Assembly (NCBI GenBank): GCA_010024875.1
Contig: RGFZ01000001.1
Location: forward strand, 1-64,000
DNA: 64,000 nucleotides
Source: Oxalobacteraceae bacterium
GTDB taxonomy: Bacteria; Pseudomonadota; Gammaproteobacteria; Burkholderiales; Burkholderiaceae_D
Direction of reading: 5' to 3'
In this document: piece after piece, positions 1-8,621 of the stretch
Position numbering within the stretch: position 1 is the stretch's first letter
Layout of the letters: every line of letters begins with the position of its first letter
The notes under the pieces: model-generated
Databases searched by the model: none
The model's input: only the letters and a program-made list of their open reading frames with translations
What the model was told of the DNA's origin: nothing
Made by a program: the position numbers and the translations under genes

Positions 1-885
1 CCTAAAGATTGGATGCCCGACGGGTATCGCAAAACGCTGATTCGTCAGATTTCCCAGCATGCGCATTCCGAGATCGTCGGCCAGCTCCCCGAGGGCAACT
101 GGGTGACGCGCGCACCCACGTTGAAACGGAAGACGATTCTGCTGGCAAAGATTCAGGATGAGGCAGGGCACGGTCTTTATTTGTACAGTGCGGCGGAAAC
201 CCTGGGTGTGTCACGCGACCAGATGACCGAGGATCTGCTCTTTGGCAAGGCCAAGTACTCCAGCATTTTCAATTATCCGACGCTCAGCTGGGCCGATGTC
301 GGCATGATCGGCTGGCTGGTCGATGGTGCGGCGATCATCAACCAGATTCCCTTGTGTCGCTGCTCGTATGGCCCGTACGCCAGAGCGATGGTGCGCGTCT
401 GCAAGGAAGAGGCTTTTCATGCACGGCAGGGTTTTGATTTGCTGATGTCGCTCTGCAAAGGCACGCCCGAGCAAAAGCAGATGGCGCAGGAGGCACTAAA
501 CCGCTGGTGGTGGCCGATGCTGATGATGTTCGGTCCACCGGATGTTGAATCGGTCAATAGCCAGCAATCGATGCAGTGGAAGATCAAACTCTTTTCGAAT
601 GATGAACTCCGACAGCGCATGGTCGATCAGACTGTGCCGCAGGCCGAGTACCTCGGGCTGACGATTCCTGATCCTGATCTCAAGTGGAATGAGGCGCGGG
701 GTCATTACGACTATGGCGCAATTGACTGGTCGGAGTTTTATAACGTTGTCAAGGGCAACGGCCCCTGCAACCGCGATCGTCTGGAAACCCGACGCAAGGC
801 CTGGGATGACGGCGCTTGGTTCCGCGAGGGTCTGCAGGCAAACGCCGACAAGCGTGCTGCTTGCCGCGCGCGCGAGGCGGCTTGA
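1..885 (+). CDS. paaA: PaaA, phenylacetyl-CoA 1,2-epoxidase catalytic subunit (5' end outside window)
   Basis: Catalytic di-iron subunit of the multicomponent monooxygenase that converts phenylacetyl-CoA to its ring 1,2-epoxide in the cytoplasm. The frame is open to base 1: codons before the first ATG at 13 read Pro-Lys-Asp-Trp, which matches the family just upstream of MPDGYRK, so the true start lies before the window and roughly 40 residues are missing. Di-iron ligand motifs are visible as DEAGHG and CKEEAFH. It is the first gene of a tightly packed paaABCDE run. The assignment rests on near-continuous family similarity and on the operon. Confidence 0.97.
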   Translation, partial: PKDWMPDGYRKTLIRQISQHAHSEIVGQLPEGNWVTRAPTLKRKTILLAKIQDEAGHGLYLYSAAETLGVSRDQMTEDLLFGKAKYSSIFNYPTLSWADVGMIGWLVDGAAIINQIPLCRCSYGPYARAMVRVCKEEAFHARQGFDLLMSLCKGTPEQKQMAQEALNRWWWPMLMMFGPPDVESVNSQQSMQWKIKLFSNDELRQRMVDQTVPQAEYLGLTIPDPDLKWNEARGHYDYGAIDWSEFYNVVKGNGPCNRDRLETRRKAWDDGAWFREGLQANADKRAACRAREAA

Positions 886-895
886 GGAGAACATC

Positions 896-1180
896 GTGAG
901 CAAAGAATGGCCGTTGTGGGAAATTTTCATACGCAGCCAGCATGGTCTCGCTCACAAGCATGTGGGCAGCCTGCATGCGCCGGATGCGGAGATGGCGATC
1001 AATAATGCGCGAGATGTCTACACTCGTCGGAATGAGGGCGTATCGATATGGGTCGTGCCGGCGAGCGAGATCGTCGCCAGCAGCCCCGGCGAGCGCGGCG
1101 AATTGTTCGAACCGTCGAACAGCAAGGTCTATCGTCATCCAACCTTTTTCAAGATACCGCCGGAAGTGGGTCACCTGTGA
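896..1180 (+). CDS. paaB: PaaB, phenylacetyl-CoA epoxidase subunit
   Basis: Small structural subunit (94 residues, the usual size) of the phenylacetyl-CoA epoxidase, thought to bridge or organise the PaaAC heterodimers. I chose the GTG at 896 because it is preceded by GAGGAG at 884-889 overlapping the paaA stop, and because the product then begins MSKEWPLWEIFIR as in the family. The stop codon shares one base with the paaC start, which suggests translational coupling. Confidence 0.95.
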   Translation: MSKEWPLWEIFIRSQHGLAHKHVGSLHAPDAEMAINNARDVYTRRNEGVSIWVVPASEIVASSPGERGELFEPSNSKVYRHPTFFKIPPEVGHL

Positions 1181-1935
1181 TGGATGCGGATAAATTCAAC
1201 TGGCTGCTGAGAGCGGGCGATAACGCGCTCGTGCTGTCGCAGCGGCTCTCCGAGTGGTGCGGCAAGGGGCCTGTGCTGGAAGAGGACATGGCGCTAACCA
1301 ATATCTCGCTCGATCTGATCGGGCAGGCGACGCTGTGGCTGTCACTGGCGGGTAAGGTGGAGGGCAAAGGGCGTGACGAGGATGCGCTAGCCTTCTTGCG
1401 CGACGTGCACGATTTTCATAATCTGCTGCTGGTCGAGCAGCCGAACGGTGATTACGCCAACACCCTCATGCGCCAGCTGTATTTCGATCTCTGGCACTGT
1501 CTGTGGCTGGAATCCTTGCAGCAGTCCGGCGACACCGAGATCACACAGATCGCCGAAAAATCCATCAAGGAAGTCGTCTATCACTTGCGGCGCAGCACGG
1601 ATCTGGTGATCCGCCTCGGCGATGGCAGCGATGAAAGTCATGCGCGGATGCAGCGGGCAGCGGACACCCTGTGGATGTTTGCCGGCGAAGCTTTCATGAA
1701 TGATGAGCTCGATCATCGCATTGCCTCGCGCGGTATCGCGCCTTTGCCGGGCAGCTTGCGCGAACGCTGGCTAACTCAGATGACACAGATTTTCAGCGAG
1801 GCGACGCTGACCATGCCCTCTGCCGATGCATGGATGCAAACCGGTGGCAAGCAGGGGCGTCATACCGAGCATCTCGGTTATCTGCTGGCTGAGATGCAGT
1901 TCCTGCAACGGGCCTATCCCGGCGCGCAATGGTAG
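1180..1935 (+). CDS. paaC: PaaC, phenylacetyl-CoA epoxidase structural subunit
   Basis: Non-catalytic ferritin-like partner of PaaA, 251 residues, expected to form the PaaAC core of the epoxidase. The ATG at 1180 overlaps the paaB stop (TGATG) and gives the family start MDADKFNWLLRAGDNALVLSQ. A longer in-frame extension upstream is only paaB sequence read in another frame. The 3' end overlaps paaD by seven bases, in keeping with a single polycistronic message. Confidence 0.95.
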   Translation: MDADKFNWLLRAGDNALVLSQRLSEWCGKGPVLEEDMALTNISLDLIGQATLWLSLAGKVEGKGRDEDALAFLRDVHDFHNLLLVEQPNGDYANTLMRQLYFDLWHCLWLESLQQSGDTEITQIAEKSIKEVVYHLRRSTDLVIRLGDGSDESHARMQRAADTLWMFAGEAFMNDELDHRIASRGIAPLPGSLRERWLTQMTQIFSEATLTMPSADAWMQTGGKQGRHTEHLGYLLAEMQFLQRAYPGAQW

Positions 1936-2444
1936 GCCTGTCAGACAAAGCGCTCTGGGAATGCCTCTCGCAGGTCAGCGATCCTGAGATACCGGCGATC
2001 TCCATTGTCGATCTCGGTATCGTGCGCTCGGTGAGGCCTTGTGCTGATGGTGGTTGCGAGATCGTGATCACGCCGACTTACTCGGGCTGTCCAGCGATGC
2101 ACGTGATCGAGGAAAACATCCGGCAGGTACTCCAAGCCGGGGGCATGGAAAACATCCAGGTGCACACCCAGCTGTCGCCTGCCTGGACCACGGATTGGAT
2201 CACCGAGGCTGGCAAGGAAAAGCTGCGCGCTTTCGGTATCGCGCCGCCGGCACAGCGCGCGATGCGTACAAGCGGCACGATCGATATATCCGCGCTGTCC
2301 GTGATTGACGATGTAGAGATCGCCTGTCCGCAATGTGGATCGATCAAGACCCGACTGATCAGCCAGTTTGGCTCGACAGCCTGCAAGGCCTTGTACCGCT
2401 GCGGCGATTGTCTGGAACCTTTCGATTATTTCAAGCCCCACTGA
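1929..2444 (+). CDS. paaD: PaaD, epoxidase maturation factor (DUF59 plus zinc-ribbon)
   Basis: Probable iron-sulfur or di-iron maturation protein for the epoxidase; the family is required for activity but is not part of the purified core. The product of 171 residues has an N-terminal MIP18/DUF59-type domain (DPEIPAISIVDLGIVR, then TYSGCPAM) and a C-terminal cysteine ribbon with CPQCGS near residue 134 and CGDC near 160. It overlaps paaC at the 5' end and the paaE start at the 3' end. Confidence 0.94.
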   Translation: MVGLSDKALWECLSQVSDPEIPAISIVDLGIVRSVRPCADGGCEIVITPTYSGCPAMHVIEENIRQVLQAGGMENIQVHTQLSPAWTTDWITEAGKEKLRAFGIAPPAQRAMRTSGTIDISALSVIDDVEIACPQCGSIKTRLISQFGSTACKALYRCGDCLEPFDYFKPH

Positions 2445-3514
2445 TGGCCCATTTTCATTCACTGAAGATCAGAAGCCTCGTGCGGGACACGCGGGATGCG
2501 ATCGTGGTCAGCTTCGACGTCCCGGCTGAGTTGCGACCGATTTTTCACTATCAACCCGGGCAGCACCTGACGCTGCGCGCGACGATTGATGGCGAAGAGC
2601 AGCGACGTTCGTATTCGATCTGCTCCGCAGTGCAAGATGACGAGCTGAAAATCGCCATCAAAAAAGTGTCGGGGGGTGTGTTCTCCAGCTGGGCGCATGA
2701 GAATTTTTCGACCGGCATGGCGCTCGAGGTGATGCCGCCGAACGGTAGCTTTCATCTGCCGCTGTCGCCGGCGCATCATCGCCACTATCTGGCGTTTGCA
2801 GCGGGTAGCGGCATTACACCGGTATTCTCGATCATCAAGAGCACCCTGCTGGCTGAGCCACAGAGCCGCTTCACACTGGTATACGGTAACCGTGCCTCGT
2901 CCACCGTGATGATGCGCGATCCGCTGGCCGACCTGAAAGACCAGTTTCTCGACCGGCTCTCCGTCATTCACATCATGAGCCGCGAGAAGCAGGATATCGA
3001 ATTGTTCAACGGCCGTATCGATGCAGATAAATGCCGTGCGTTATTCGAGCAATGGATATGGCTGGGCGATATCGATCATGTGTTCATCTGCGGACCGCAG
3101 CACATGATGGAACAGGTATCTGCAACGCTATTCTCGCTGGGCTTGGATAAATCGCGCATACACGCAGAACTGTTCGGCGTCGCCACCCCTGCGACTCGGC
3201 CGCGTGCAGTTGCAGCGGCGACCGATGCCCAGTGCGACGTCACGCTGGTGATCGACGGTCGTCATTACGAGTTCTCGATGCCGCGGGATGCGATGCCGGT
3301 ACTGGAAGCCGGGCTGGCGCAGGGCATTGAGATACCCTACGCGTGCAAGGGTGGGATTTGCGCCACTTGCCGCTGCAAGATCACCGAAGGCAAAGCTGAC
3401 ATGGATGCCAACCATGCGCTGGAAGATTATGAAGTGGCCAGTGGTTTTGTGCTCAGTTGTCAGGCCTTTCCAGCGACAGACAAGCTGGTGCTGGATTTTG
3501 ATCAGGATGCTTAA
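2444..3514 (+). CDS. paaE: PaaE, phenylacetyl-CoA epoxidase reductase
   Basis: NAD(P)H-dependent reductase that feeds electrons to PaaA. The ATG at 2444 overlaps the paaD stop and gives 356 residues. Order of domains: FAD-binding ferredoxin-reductase barrel (RRSYSICSA near residue 55), NAD-binding domain (GSGITPVFSIIKS near 120), and a plant-type 2Fe-2S domain at the C-terminus with the cysteine spacing CKGGICATC followed by a fourth cysteine in LSCQAF. All cofactor motifs are present. Confidence 0.96.
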   Translation: MAHFHSLKIRSLVRDTRDAIVVSFDVPAELRPIFHYQPGQHLTLRATIDGEEQRRSYSICSAVQDDELKIAIKKVSGGVFSSWAHENFSTGMALEVMPPNGSFHLPLSPAHHRHYLAFAAGSGITPVFSIIKSTLLAEPQSRFTLVYGNRASSTVMMRDPLADLKDQFLDRLSVIHIMSREKQDIELFNGRIDADKCRALFEQWIWLGDIDHVFICGPQHMMEQVSATLFSLGLDKSRIHAELFGVATPATRPRAVAAATDAQCDVTLVIDGRHYEFSMPRDAMPVLEAGLAQGIEIPYACKGGICATCRCKITEGKADMDANHALEDYEVASGFVLSCQAFPATDKLVLDFDQDA

Positions 3515-3523
3515 GGACTTATC

Positions 3524-3964
3524 ATGAGCGCTCAAACTCATCAAGACGCTGCTGCGCTGGCGCGTGCCGCTGGCGAACACATGTATGCGCGCGACCGGGC
3601 GACCCAGGGTTTGGGCATCGAGCTACTGGAAGTGCGGCCAGGCTATGCTCGCATGGAGATGAAGGTGCGCAATGACATGCTGAACGGCCACGCGATGTGC
3701 CATGGGGGCTTCATTTTCACGCTGGCCGATTCCACGTTCGCATTTGCCTGTAACAGCTATAACGTGCAGACCGTAGCAGCCGGCTGCACTATTGAGTTCC
3801 TGACCCCGGCTTTCGAAGGCGAGCGCTTGCAGGCCGAGGCCATCGAGCAATCTCGCGGTGGCAAGACAGGTATCTACGATGTCGTCGTCACTAATCCGGA
3901 GGGACGCAAGATCGCGCTGATGCGAGGAAAATCGCATCAGCTGAAAGGTGCTGTTGTCGAGTAA
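3524..3964 (+). CDS. paaI: PaaI, hydroxyphenylacetyl-CoA thioesterase
   Basis: Hotdog-fold acyl-CoA thioesterase of 146 residues that hydrolyses stalled ring-hydroxylated or epoxidised CoA intermediates and so protects the CoA pool. The signature GHAMCHGGFIFTLADSTFAFACN is visible around residues 50-70; HGG and the LAD aspartate are the active-site region of PaaI-type enzymes. It starts nine bases after paaE and clearly belongs to the same transcript. Confidence 0.93.
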   Translation: MSAQTHQDAAALARAAGEHMYARDRATQGLGIELLEVRPGYARMEMKVRNDMLNGHAMCHGGFIFTLADSTFAFACNSYNVQTVAAGCTIEFLTPAFEGERLQAEAIEQSRGGKTGIYDVVVTNPEGRKIALMRGKSHQLKGAVVE

Positions 3965-4069
3965 CCTTGTCGCCATCAATAAGACGCATCATCAATTAGA
4001 CGCTAACATCATGACCGGAAAAAATAATAAGGTACTGCCGGTCGTGACACCTACTGCAGGAGACTACCC

Positions 4070-5374
4070 ATGGCCACACCGCACGCGAGGCCTGCTGATC
4101 TTGAGCCCATAGAGACCGCCAGTCAGGATGAGTTGCGCGCGCTGCAGCTGCAGCGTTTGCAGGCAACTATGCGTCACGCCTACGAGCAAGTGCCGCACTA
4201 TCGCGAGCGTTTCGATGACAAGGGTGTGCACCCGGACGACCTGAAGTCCTTGTCCGACCTGCCGAAATTTCCGTTCACCACCAAGGAGGATCTGCGCCAG
4301 AACTACCCGTTCGGCATGTTTGCGGTGCCACGCGAGCAAGTCGTTCGAGTGCATGCGTCCTCGGGCACGACGGGCAAGCCAACCGTTGTCGGCTATACCC
4401 GCAACGACATTGATACCTGGTCGCAGCTGGTGGCGCGTTCGATCCGCGCGGCGGGTGGTCGTGCCGGCGATATCGTGCATGTCGCTTATGGCTATGGCCT
4501 GTTCACCGGCGGACTTGGCGCGCACTATGGTGCGGAGCGACTGGGCTGCACGGTGATTCCGATGTCGGGCGGTCAGACCGAGAAACAGGTGCAGCTGATC
4601 AATGACTTCAGGCCGGACATCATCATGGTCACGCCGTCCTACATGCTGAACCTGATTGAAGAATTCGAGCGGCAGGGGCTGGATCCGGCAGCTTCTTCGC
4701 TTCGCATAGGCATCTTCGGCGCAGAACCCTGGACAGAATCCATGCGCGAAGAGATCGAGCGTCGTGCTGGGCTGGATGCGGTCGATATTTATGGCCTATC
4801 GGAAGTCATGGGCCCGGGCGTGGCGAACGAGTGCATTGAGACGAAGGATGGCCCGGTGATCTGGGAAGATCATTTTTATCCCGAGATCATTCACCCGGTG
4901 ACCGGCGAGGTCATGTCCGATGGCGAGGCTGGCGAACTTGTATTCACCTCGCTGACAAAAGAGGCGATGCCAGTGATTCGCTACCGCACGCGTGACCTTA
5001 CGCGATTGCTGCCACCGACCGCGCGTAGCATGCGCCGCATGGATAAGATCGTTGGTCGCTCGGACGACATGCTGATCATCCGTGGTGTGAATGTGTTCCC
5101 TTCGCAGATAGAAGAGCTGCTGCTGGCTCAGCCATCACTGGCGCCACATTATCAGCTGGTGTTGACTCGCGACATGCATCTCGATCAGCTTGAGGTGCTG
5201 GTCGAGACGCGAGAGGATGTGCGCCATGGCGAGGGTCTGCGCGGCGGAACGGCGTTGGAGCAGATGATCAAATCTCTCATTGGCATCTCCTGCACCGTGA
5301 CTGTGCTGCCGCCGAATGGCGTCGAGCGCACTCAGACGGGCAAGGCGAAACGGATAGTCGACCGGCGCCGATAA
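4070..5374 (+). CDS. paaK: PaaK, phenylacetate-CoA ligase
   Basis: AMP-forming ligase that activates phenylacetate to phenylacetyl-CoA, the substrate of PaaABCDE. The product has 434 residues, standard for PaaK. The AMP-binding P-loop SSGTTGKPTVVGYT lies near residue 96, the adenylate motif YGLSE near 241, and the C-terminal hinge RSDDMLIIRGVNVFPSQIEELL near 325. An AGGAGA ribosome site at 4058-4063 supports the ATG. About 105 bases separate it from paaI; they contain a GACCGG...CCGGTC inverted pair (4013-4040) of unknown meaning. Confidence 0.96.
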   Translation: MATPHARPADLEPIETASQDELRALQLQRLQATMRHAYEQVPHYRERFDDKGVHPDDLKSLSDLPKFPFTTKEDLRQNYPFGMFAVPREQVVRVHASSGTTGKPTVVGYTRNDIDTWSQLVARSIRAAGGRAGDIVHVAYGYGLFTGGLGAHYGAERLGCTVIPMSGGQTEKQVQLINDFRPDIIMVTPSYMLNLIEEFERQGLDPAASSLRIGIFGAEPWTESMREEIERRAGLDAVDIYGLSEVMGPGVANECIETKDGPVIWEDHFYPEIIHPVTGEVMSDGEAGELVFTSLTKEAMPVIRYRTRDLTRLLPPTARSMRRMDKIVGRSDDMLIIRGVNVFPSQIEELLLAQPSLAPHYQLVLTRDMHLDQLEVLVETREDVRHGEGLRGGTALEQMIKSLIGISCTVTVLPPNGVERTQTGKAKRIVDRRR

Positions 5375-5402
5375 GCGCAACAAACATAGCCAGCAATATC
5401 CC

Positions 5403-5473
5403 TGGCAGGGGAGCATGGATTCGAACCACGCCGGCCGGCTTGGACACCGGTCTGTCCCCCTGGACACTCCCCT
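5403..5473 (-). tRNA. tRNA-Trp-like gene with shortened D arm and anticodon loop (possible pseudo-tRNA)
   Basis: On the minus strand a 71-base element has a perfect 7-bp acceptor stem (AGGGGAG with CTCCCCT), discriminator G and an encoded CCA, and a good T arm (CGTGG-TTCGAAT-CCATG, one G-T pair). The anticodon region reads CCGGTGTCCAAGCCGG. If U33 is the T before CCA, the anticodon is CCA (Trp) but the loop is one base short. The D arm is reduced to GTCC-AGGG-GGAC and the variable region to about two bases. A1-U72, G2-C71, G3-C70 and G73 are the known TrpRS identity elements. It may be a decayed tRNA-Trp or a functional unusual tRNA; the sequence alone does not decide. Confidence 0.5.
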
Positions 5474-5644
5474 TTGAATGGCAGCCGGTGGCGAGAGCTC
5501 TGGCTGACCGTGACGCTATTTTCCTTGTAAGGCAGGCGACGAGCTTGAGGCGACTCAGCGAGCGAGGGATCGCGCTTGGCGAAGCTCAAGCGATACGTGA
5601 TCTACAGCGCTGAGAATGTCCGCTCCACCTCTGAGGACAATCAC

Positions 5645-6817
5645 ATGGCGCGGTACTCCGGATCATCGCTCACAGCGCTGGAATCGCCGGCAGAGAAGGT
5701 CCCATCTGCACGGGTCGATGATTCGCATGCTGTCATTGTTGGTCAGATCGTCGAGCATCATGTGCCACCGCATGCGATTGATGGACTCGATCGTCTTTAC
5801 GGCAGCCTGTACGCCTGCTGGCGTTTCTTGCGGCTGTGCGATCCTGTGCTCCCACATACCTGGATCGCGTATCAGCGTGGCGAGATAGTGGGTGTGCTGC
5901 TATTCAGGATCAATGCCGGGCGAGTTCGCGTACTGACAGAAATGTTCATGCTTGACGAGGCCATCGCCACTGCATTCGCTCGCGATGTATTCAGTCGCTA
6001 CCGGGATGCTGGAGAGATCGATTTCAATGCGATCGGCTTGAATTCTCCATTTACGCGTGTGGCCTGCCAGCATTTCGCATTTTCTGAGAATTATTTGCTG
6101 ACGCTGCCTGCTTCCGTAGAGAGCTATCAGCGGGCACTGGGCAAATCCACCCGCAAGACGCTTCGGGGTTACGGCAACCGGCTACTGCGAGATCATCCGG
6201 GTTTCGAGTGGCGATGCAGTCTTGCTGATACGCTGCCGCGCCATGTGCAGCGCGCAGTTGTGCAGCAGCTGCAGGAATTCAAGCGCGCCAGCATGGCCGC
6301 GCGGGGCAAGCAGGCACAGATCGATGCTCACGAGACCGCTCAGCTACTGCAGATGGCAGCTGATTGCGGGATGTTCGGTCTGGGAACAGTCGACGGAAAA
6401 CTCTGCGCTGGTTCACTCGCATTGAAAATTGGCGATAGCTACGTGATGATGCTGTGCGCCGCCGATCCCGCGTTTTCCAGTCACCGGCTCGGGTTGCTTG
6501 CCTGTTACTGGTCGCTCTGCGACTGCATCACGCAGGGCGCGCGCCAGTGCCATTTGCTCTGGGGACGCTATCGCTACAAAGAACAATTGCTTGCAGTGCC
6601 AATCTCATTGCACCGCCTGAGGATGTATCGTTCTCGTTGGCATATGTTGTTTCGCCCGATGGGCATCGCTTGCATGACCGCTCAAGGATTGTCACAGCGT
6701 TGTCGTGCATGGCTGCGAAGCGAAGTGCCAAACCACCAAAGCCGCGTAGTGCGTGACTTCCTCGGTGTGATCAAGCGACTTGGCTCAACCCATGAAGCGA
6801 CTTTACTGCAGAAATAG
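5645..6817 (+). CDS. GNAT-superfamily protein of the FemAB/CelD-like type
   Basis: The product of 390 residues looks like the Acetyltransf_6 (CelD/BcsL, FemAB-like) branch of the GNAT fold: a degenerate first half, then SYQRALGKSTRKTLRGYGNRL-type helix near residue 160 and a second GNAT core with CAGSLALKIGDSYVMML and the RLGLLACYW helix. Members act on polysaccharide or lipid-linked substrates, or use aminoacyl-tRNA in the FemAB branch; substrate here is unknown. I prefer the ATG at 5645 (GAGGA upstream) over an upstream in-frame TTG at 5576. It stands alone next to a tRNA-like gene and ends at a bidirectional terminator. Confidence 0.7.
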   Translation: MARYSGSSLTALESPAEKVPSARVDDSHAVIVGQIVEHHVPPHAIDGLDRLYGSLYACWRFLRLCDPVLPHTWIAYQRGEIVGVLLFRINAGRVRVLTEMFMLDEAIATAFARDVFSRYRDAGEIDFNAIGLNSPFTRVACQHFAFSENYLLTLPASVESYQRALGKSTRKTLRGYGNRLLRDHPGFEWRCSLADTLPRHVQRAVVQQLQEFKRASMAARGKQAQIDAHETAQLLQMAADCGMFGLGTVDGKLCAGSLALKIGDSYVMMLCAADPAFSSHRLGLLACYWSLCDCITQGARQCHLLWGRYRYKEQLLAVPISLHRLRMYRSRWHMLFRPMGIACMTAQGLSQRCRAWLRSEVPNHQSRVVRDFLGVIKRLGSTHEATLLQK

Positions 6818-6867
6818 ATCATCCGATTGGATAGTGAATCCCGTCGATTTCTGAGCTGTCGAAAAAA

Positions 6868-6898
6868 GCCGCTCCCGAAGGAGCGGCAAGCTTTTTTT
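6868..6898. terminator. Bidirectional intrinsic terminator
   Basis: Stem GCCGCTCC, loop CGAA, stem GGAGCGGC (6868-6887), followed on the plus strand by a run of seven T (6892-6898) and preceded by A residues that give a U run on the minus strand. It lies between the convergent GNAT-like and CHRD genes. Confidence 0.85.
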
Positions 6899-6947
6899 AG
6901 CGACGCCGAAAGGCATGAAGCCCCTGCAACTAGATCCCGAGGTACGT

Positions 6948-8333
6948 TCATGAGGCGGGCGAGCTGATGACGCCAGTGGTACCCGGCGTCATCGTTCCCA
7001 CGCCGGACAGCGTAGTGATCGGCGTGACGGTCGTCGTCGGCGTCGCGGTGCCCGTCGTCGCCCCCGCCGTACCTGCGGTGCTCATGGTGTCGGTTGTGAT
7101 TCCAGTCGCTGTACCTGTCGTGCCACCGGTGGTAGCGCCGCTCGTAGTACCGCTGGTAGGACCACTCGTAGGTCCGGTCGTCGATGCAGAGGCATTGCCA
7201 CCAGTGAGCGCTGTACCCTGCGCGCTGGTCAGTGTGGTGCGCGCAATCCATATGCCCGAACCCTGCGTGGTCTCGCGCAGACTGTTGACCACCGGGCCAA
7301 CGGTGCCAGCTGCGCCCTGTCTCAGGCTGGCACCCGTCCCGGTAATGCCTGAAGAGACAATCACTGAGGTGAGCACACGATCACGCGGTCGGTAGACCGT
7401 GATCGTCGTCGCGGTCGCTGCGCTGGATGTGGGGGGCACGGCAAGTGCTCCGGTCATCACATTGGTGAAAAATAGCGGACGAGTCGCGGCGGCGGTGATA
7501 GCGGCCGTGCTGGCGATACCGCTGCCGGTGCTAGTAACGCCGCTGGTGCTGCCGCTGGTGGTGCTAGAGGTGCCTGATGCAATCGAATTATTGTTGATTG
7601 CGCTGCTGCTCATGGTGCCAGTGTTGACGCTTTTTGCCGTATTGCTCGATGTGGTGGCATTACTTGTCGTCGTGTCGGCTGTCCCACTGGCGACTATACC
7701 TCCGGTACTTGCTCCCCCGCTGGTGGTGACGGTGCCGGTACCGGCAGTAGCGCCGTTTGTTGTGCCCGAGGTGCTGATGGTCGTGCTGGTACCGCTGGCG
7801 GGAATCGCTGATCCGCTCTTGGGCAGCTGAACCAGGATCTGGCCGCGAATTTCACCATCAGGGAAAGCCGCGCTGTGGACGTTGAAGTAATAGCTGCCCG
7901 CGCGCAGCATATTCAACTGCTCCACACTCAGCACGGTGCTGACGGTCCAGATGCCGCTGCCACTGCTGCTCTCAGTGAGTTGCAATGCCACAGGTCCGGA
8001 GACGCCGCGCGGCGCGGCATGAATGTGTGCCGCTGTGCCCGCGATATCCGCGGTGACGACAGTGGCCTTCATCTGACGTGTCTCAGGGTCGACCACGACC
8101 ACCCCAGTGGCAGTGGCGGCTGTGTTCACCAGCGGCACTTCTTCAGCGCCAGTCAGGGTGGCCGAAAAAACATTGTTCGGTACCGTGCTGTTGGCAGAGT
8201 TCACTTGATTGCTATTCGATCGGGTGGCGGTCGGGTTGATGGGGTTGCTGTCGCTGCCGCAGCCTGTCAGCACCAGCAGCAGTAATGCAGAGATCCACCC
8301 GGAAGTGAATCGCGTCAATGAAAAAGCTTTCAT
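6948..8333 (-). CDS. Lipoprotein with two CHRD domains and a Ser/Thr/Gly-rich linker
   Basis: The product of 461 residues starts with a lipoprotein signal (hydrophobic stretch, then LLLVLTGCGSDS with the lipobox cysteine near residue 25), so it should be anchored in a membrane facing the periplasm or the surface. Residues about 55-175 form a clear CHRD domain (FSATLTGAEEVP, AHIHAAPRG, YYFNVHSAAFPDGEIRGQI). A long low-complexity Thr/Ser/Gly/Ala linker follows, then a degenerate second CHRD-like unit near 285-375 and a second Thr/Gly-rich tail. CHRD proteins have no known enzymatic role. Monocistronic; its long antisense frames are a by-product of Thr/Ser codon bias. Confidence 0.8.
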   Translation of the reverse strand: MKAFSLTRFTSGWISALLLLVLTGCGSDSNPINPTATRSNSNQVNSANSTVPNNVFSATLTGAEEVPLVNTAATATGVVVVDPETRQMKATVVTADIAGTAAHIHAAPRGVSGPVALQLTESSSGSGIWTVSTVLSVEQLNMLRAGSYYFNVHSAAFPDGEIRGQILVQLPKSGSAIPASGTSTTISTSGTTNGATAGTGTVTTSGGASTGGIVASGTADTTTSNATTSSNTAKSVNTGTMSSSAINNNSIASGTSSTTSGSTSGVTSTGSGIASTAAITAAATRPLFFTNVMTGALAVPPTSSAATATTITVYRPRDRVLTSVIVSSGITGTGASLRQGAAGTVGPVVNSLRETTQGSGIWIARTTLTSAQGTALTGGNASASTTGPTSGPTSGTTSGATTGGTTGTATGITTDTMSTAGTAGATTGTATPTTTVTPITTLSGVGTMTPGTTGVISSPAS

Positions 8334-8621
8334 GAGTCGTCCTCTGGTTGAGAAATACTCCCTGGAAAAATGAGCGCTGCGTTAACGGCCGGGCTGGCCT
8401 TGCCGCACCGGATGTGAGTCGCAGTCTGAGGAATGTCCGTACAGGCGCGTTGCTCGTCTAAGCAGTGAGCGTGCCCACCGGGCGTGGCTTGCTCGGGCTA
8501 TGGATGGGCAACGCTGGATCAGTGCGCATCGTAAGAATTACCGGTGCGTCTGAAAAAATTCGGCAGGTGTGGCTGCATGGCTGGGTTACCATTCGGATTC
8601 ACCATCGGAATCGCAACCCTC

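Noticed and set aside
4013-4040. GACCGG/CCGGTC inverted pair between paaI and paaK as a PaaR operator
   Set aside because: The spacing and flanks do not match what I recall of the PaaR motif; left as an unexplained pair.
6967-8285. Valine/leucine-rich open frames on the plus strand opposite the CHRD lipoprotein
   Set aside because: They mirror the Thr/Ser/Gly codons of the lipoprotein; no start signals or membrane-protein family features.
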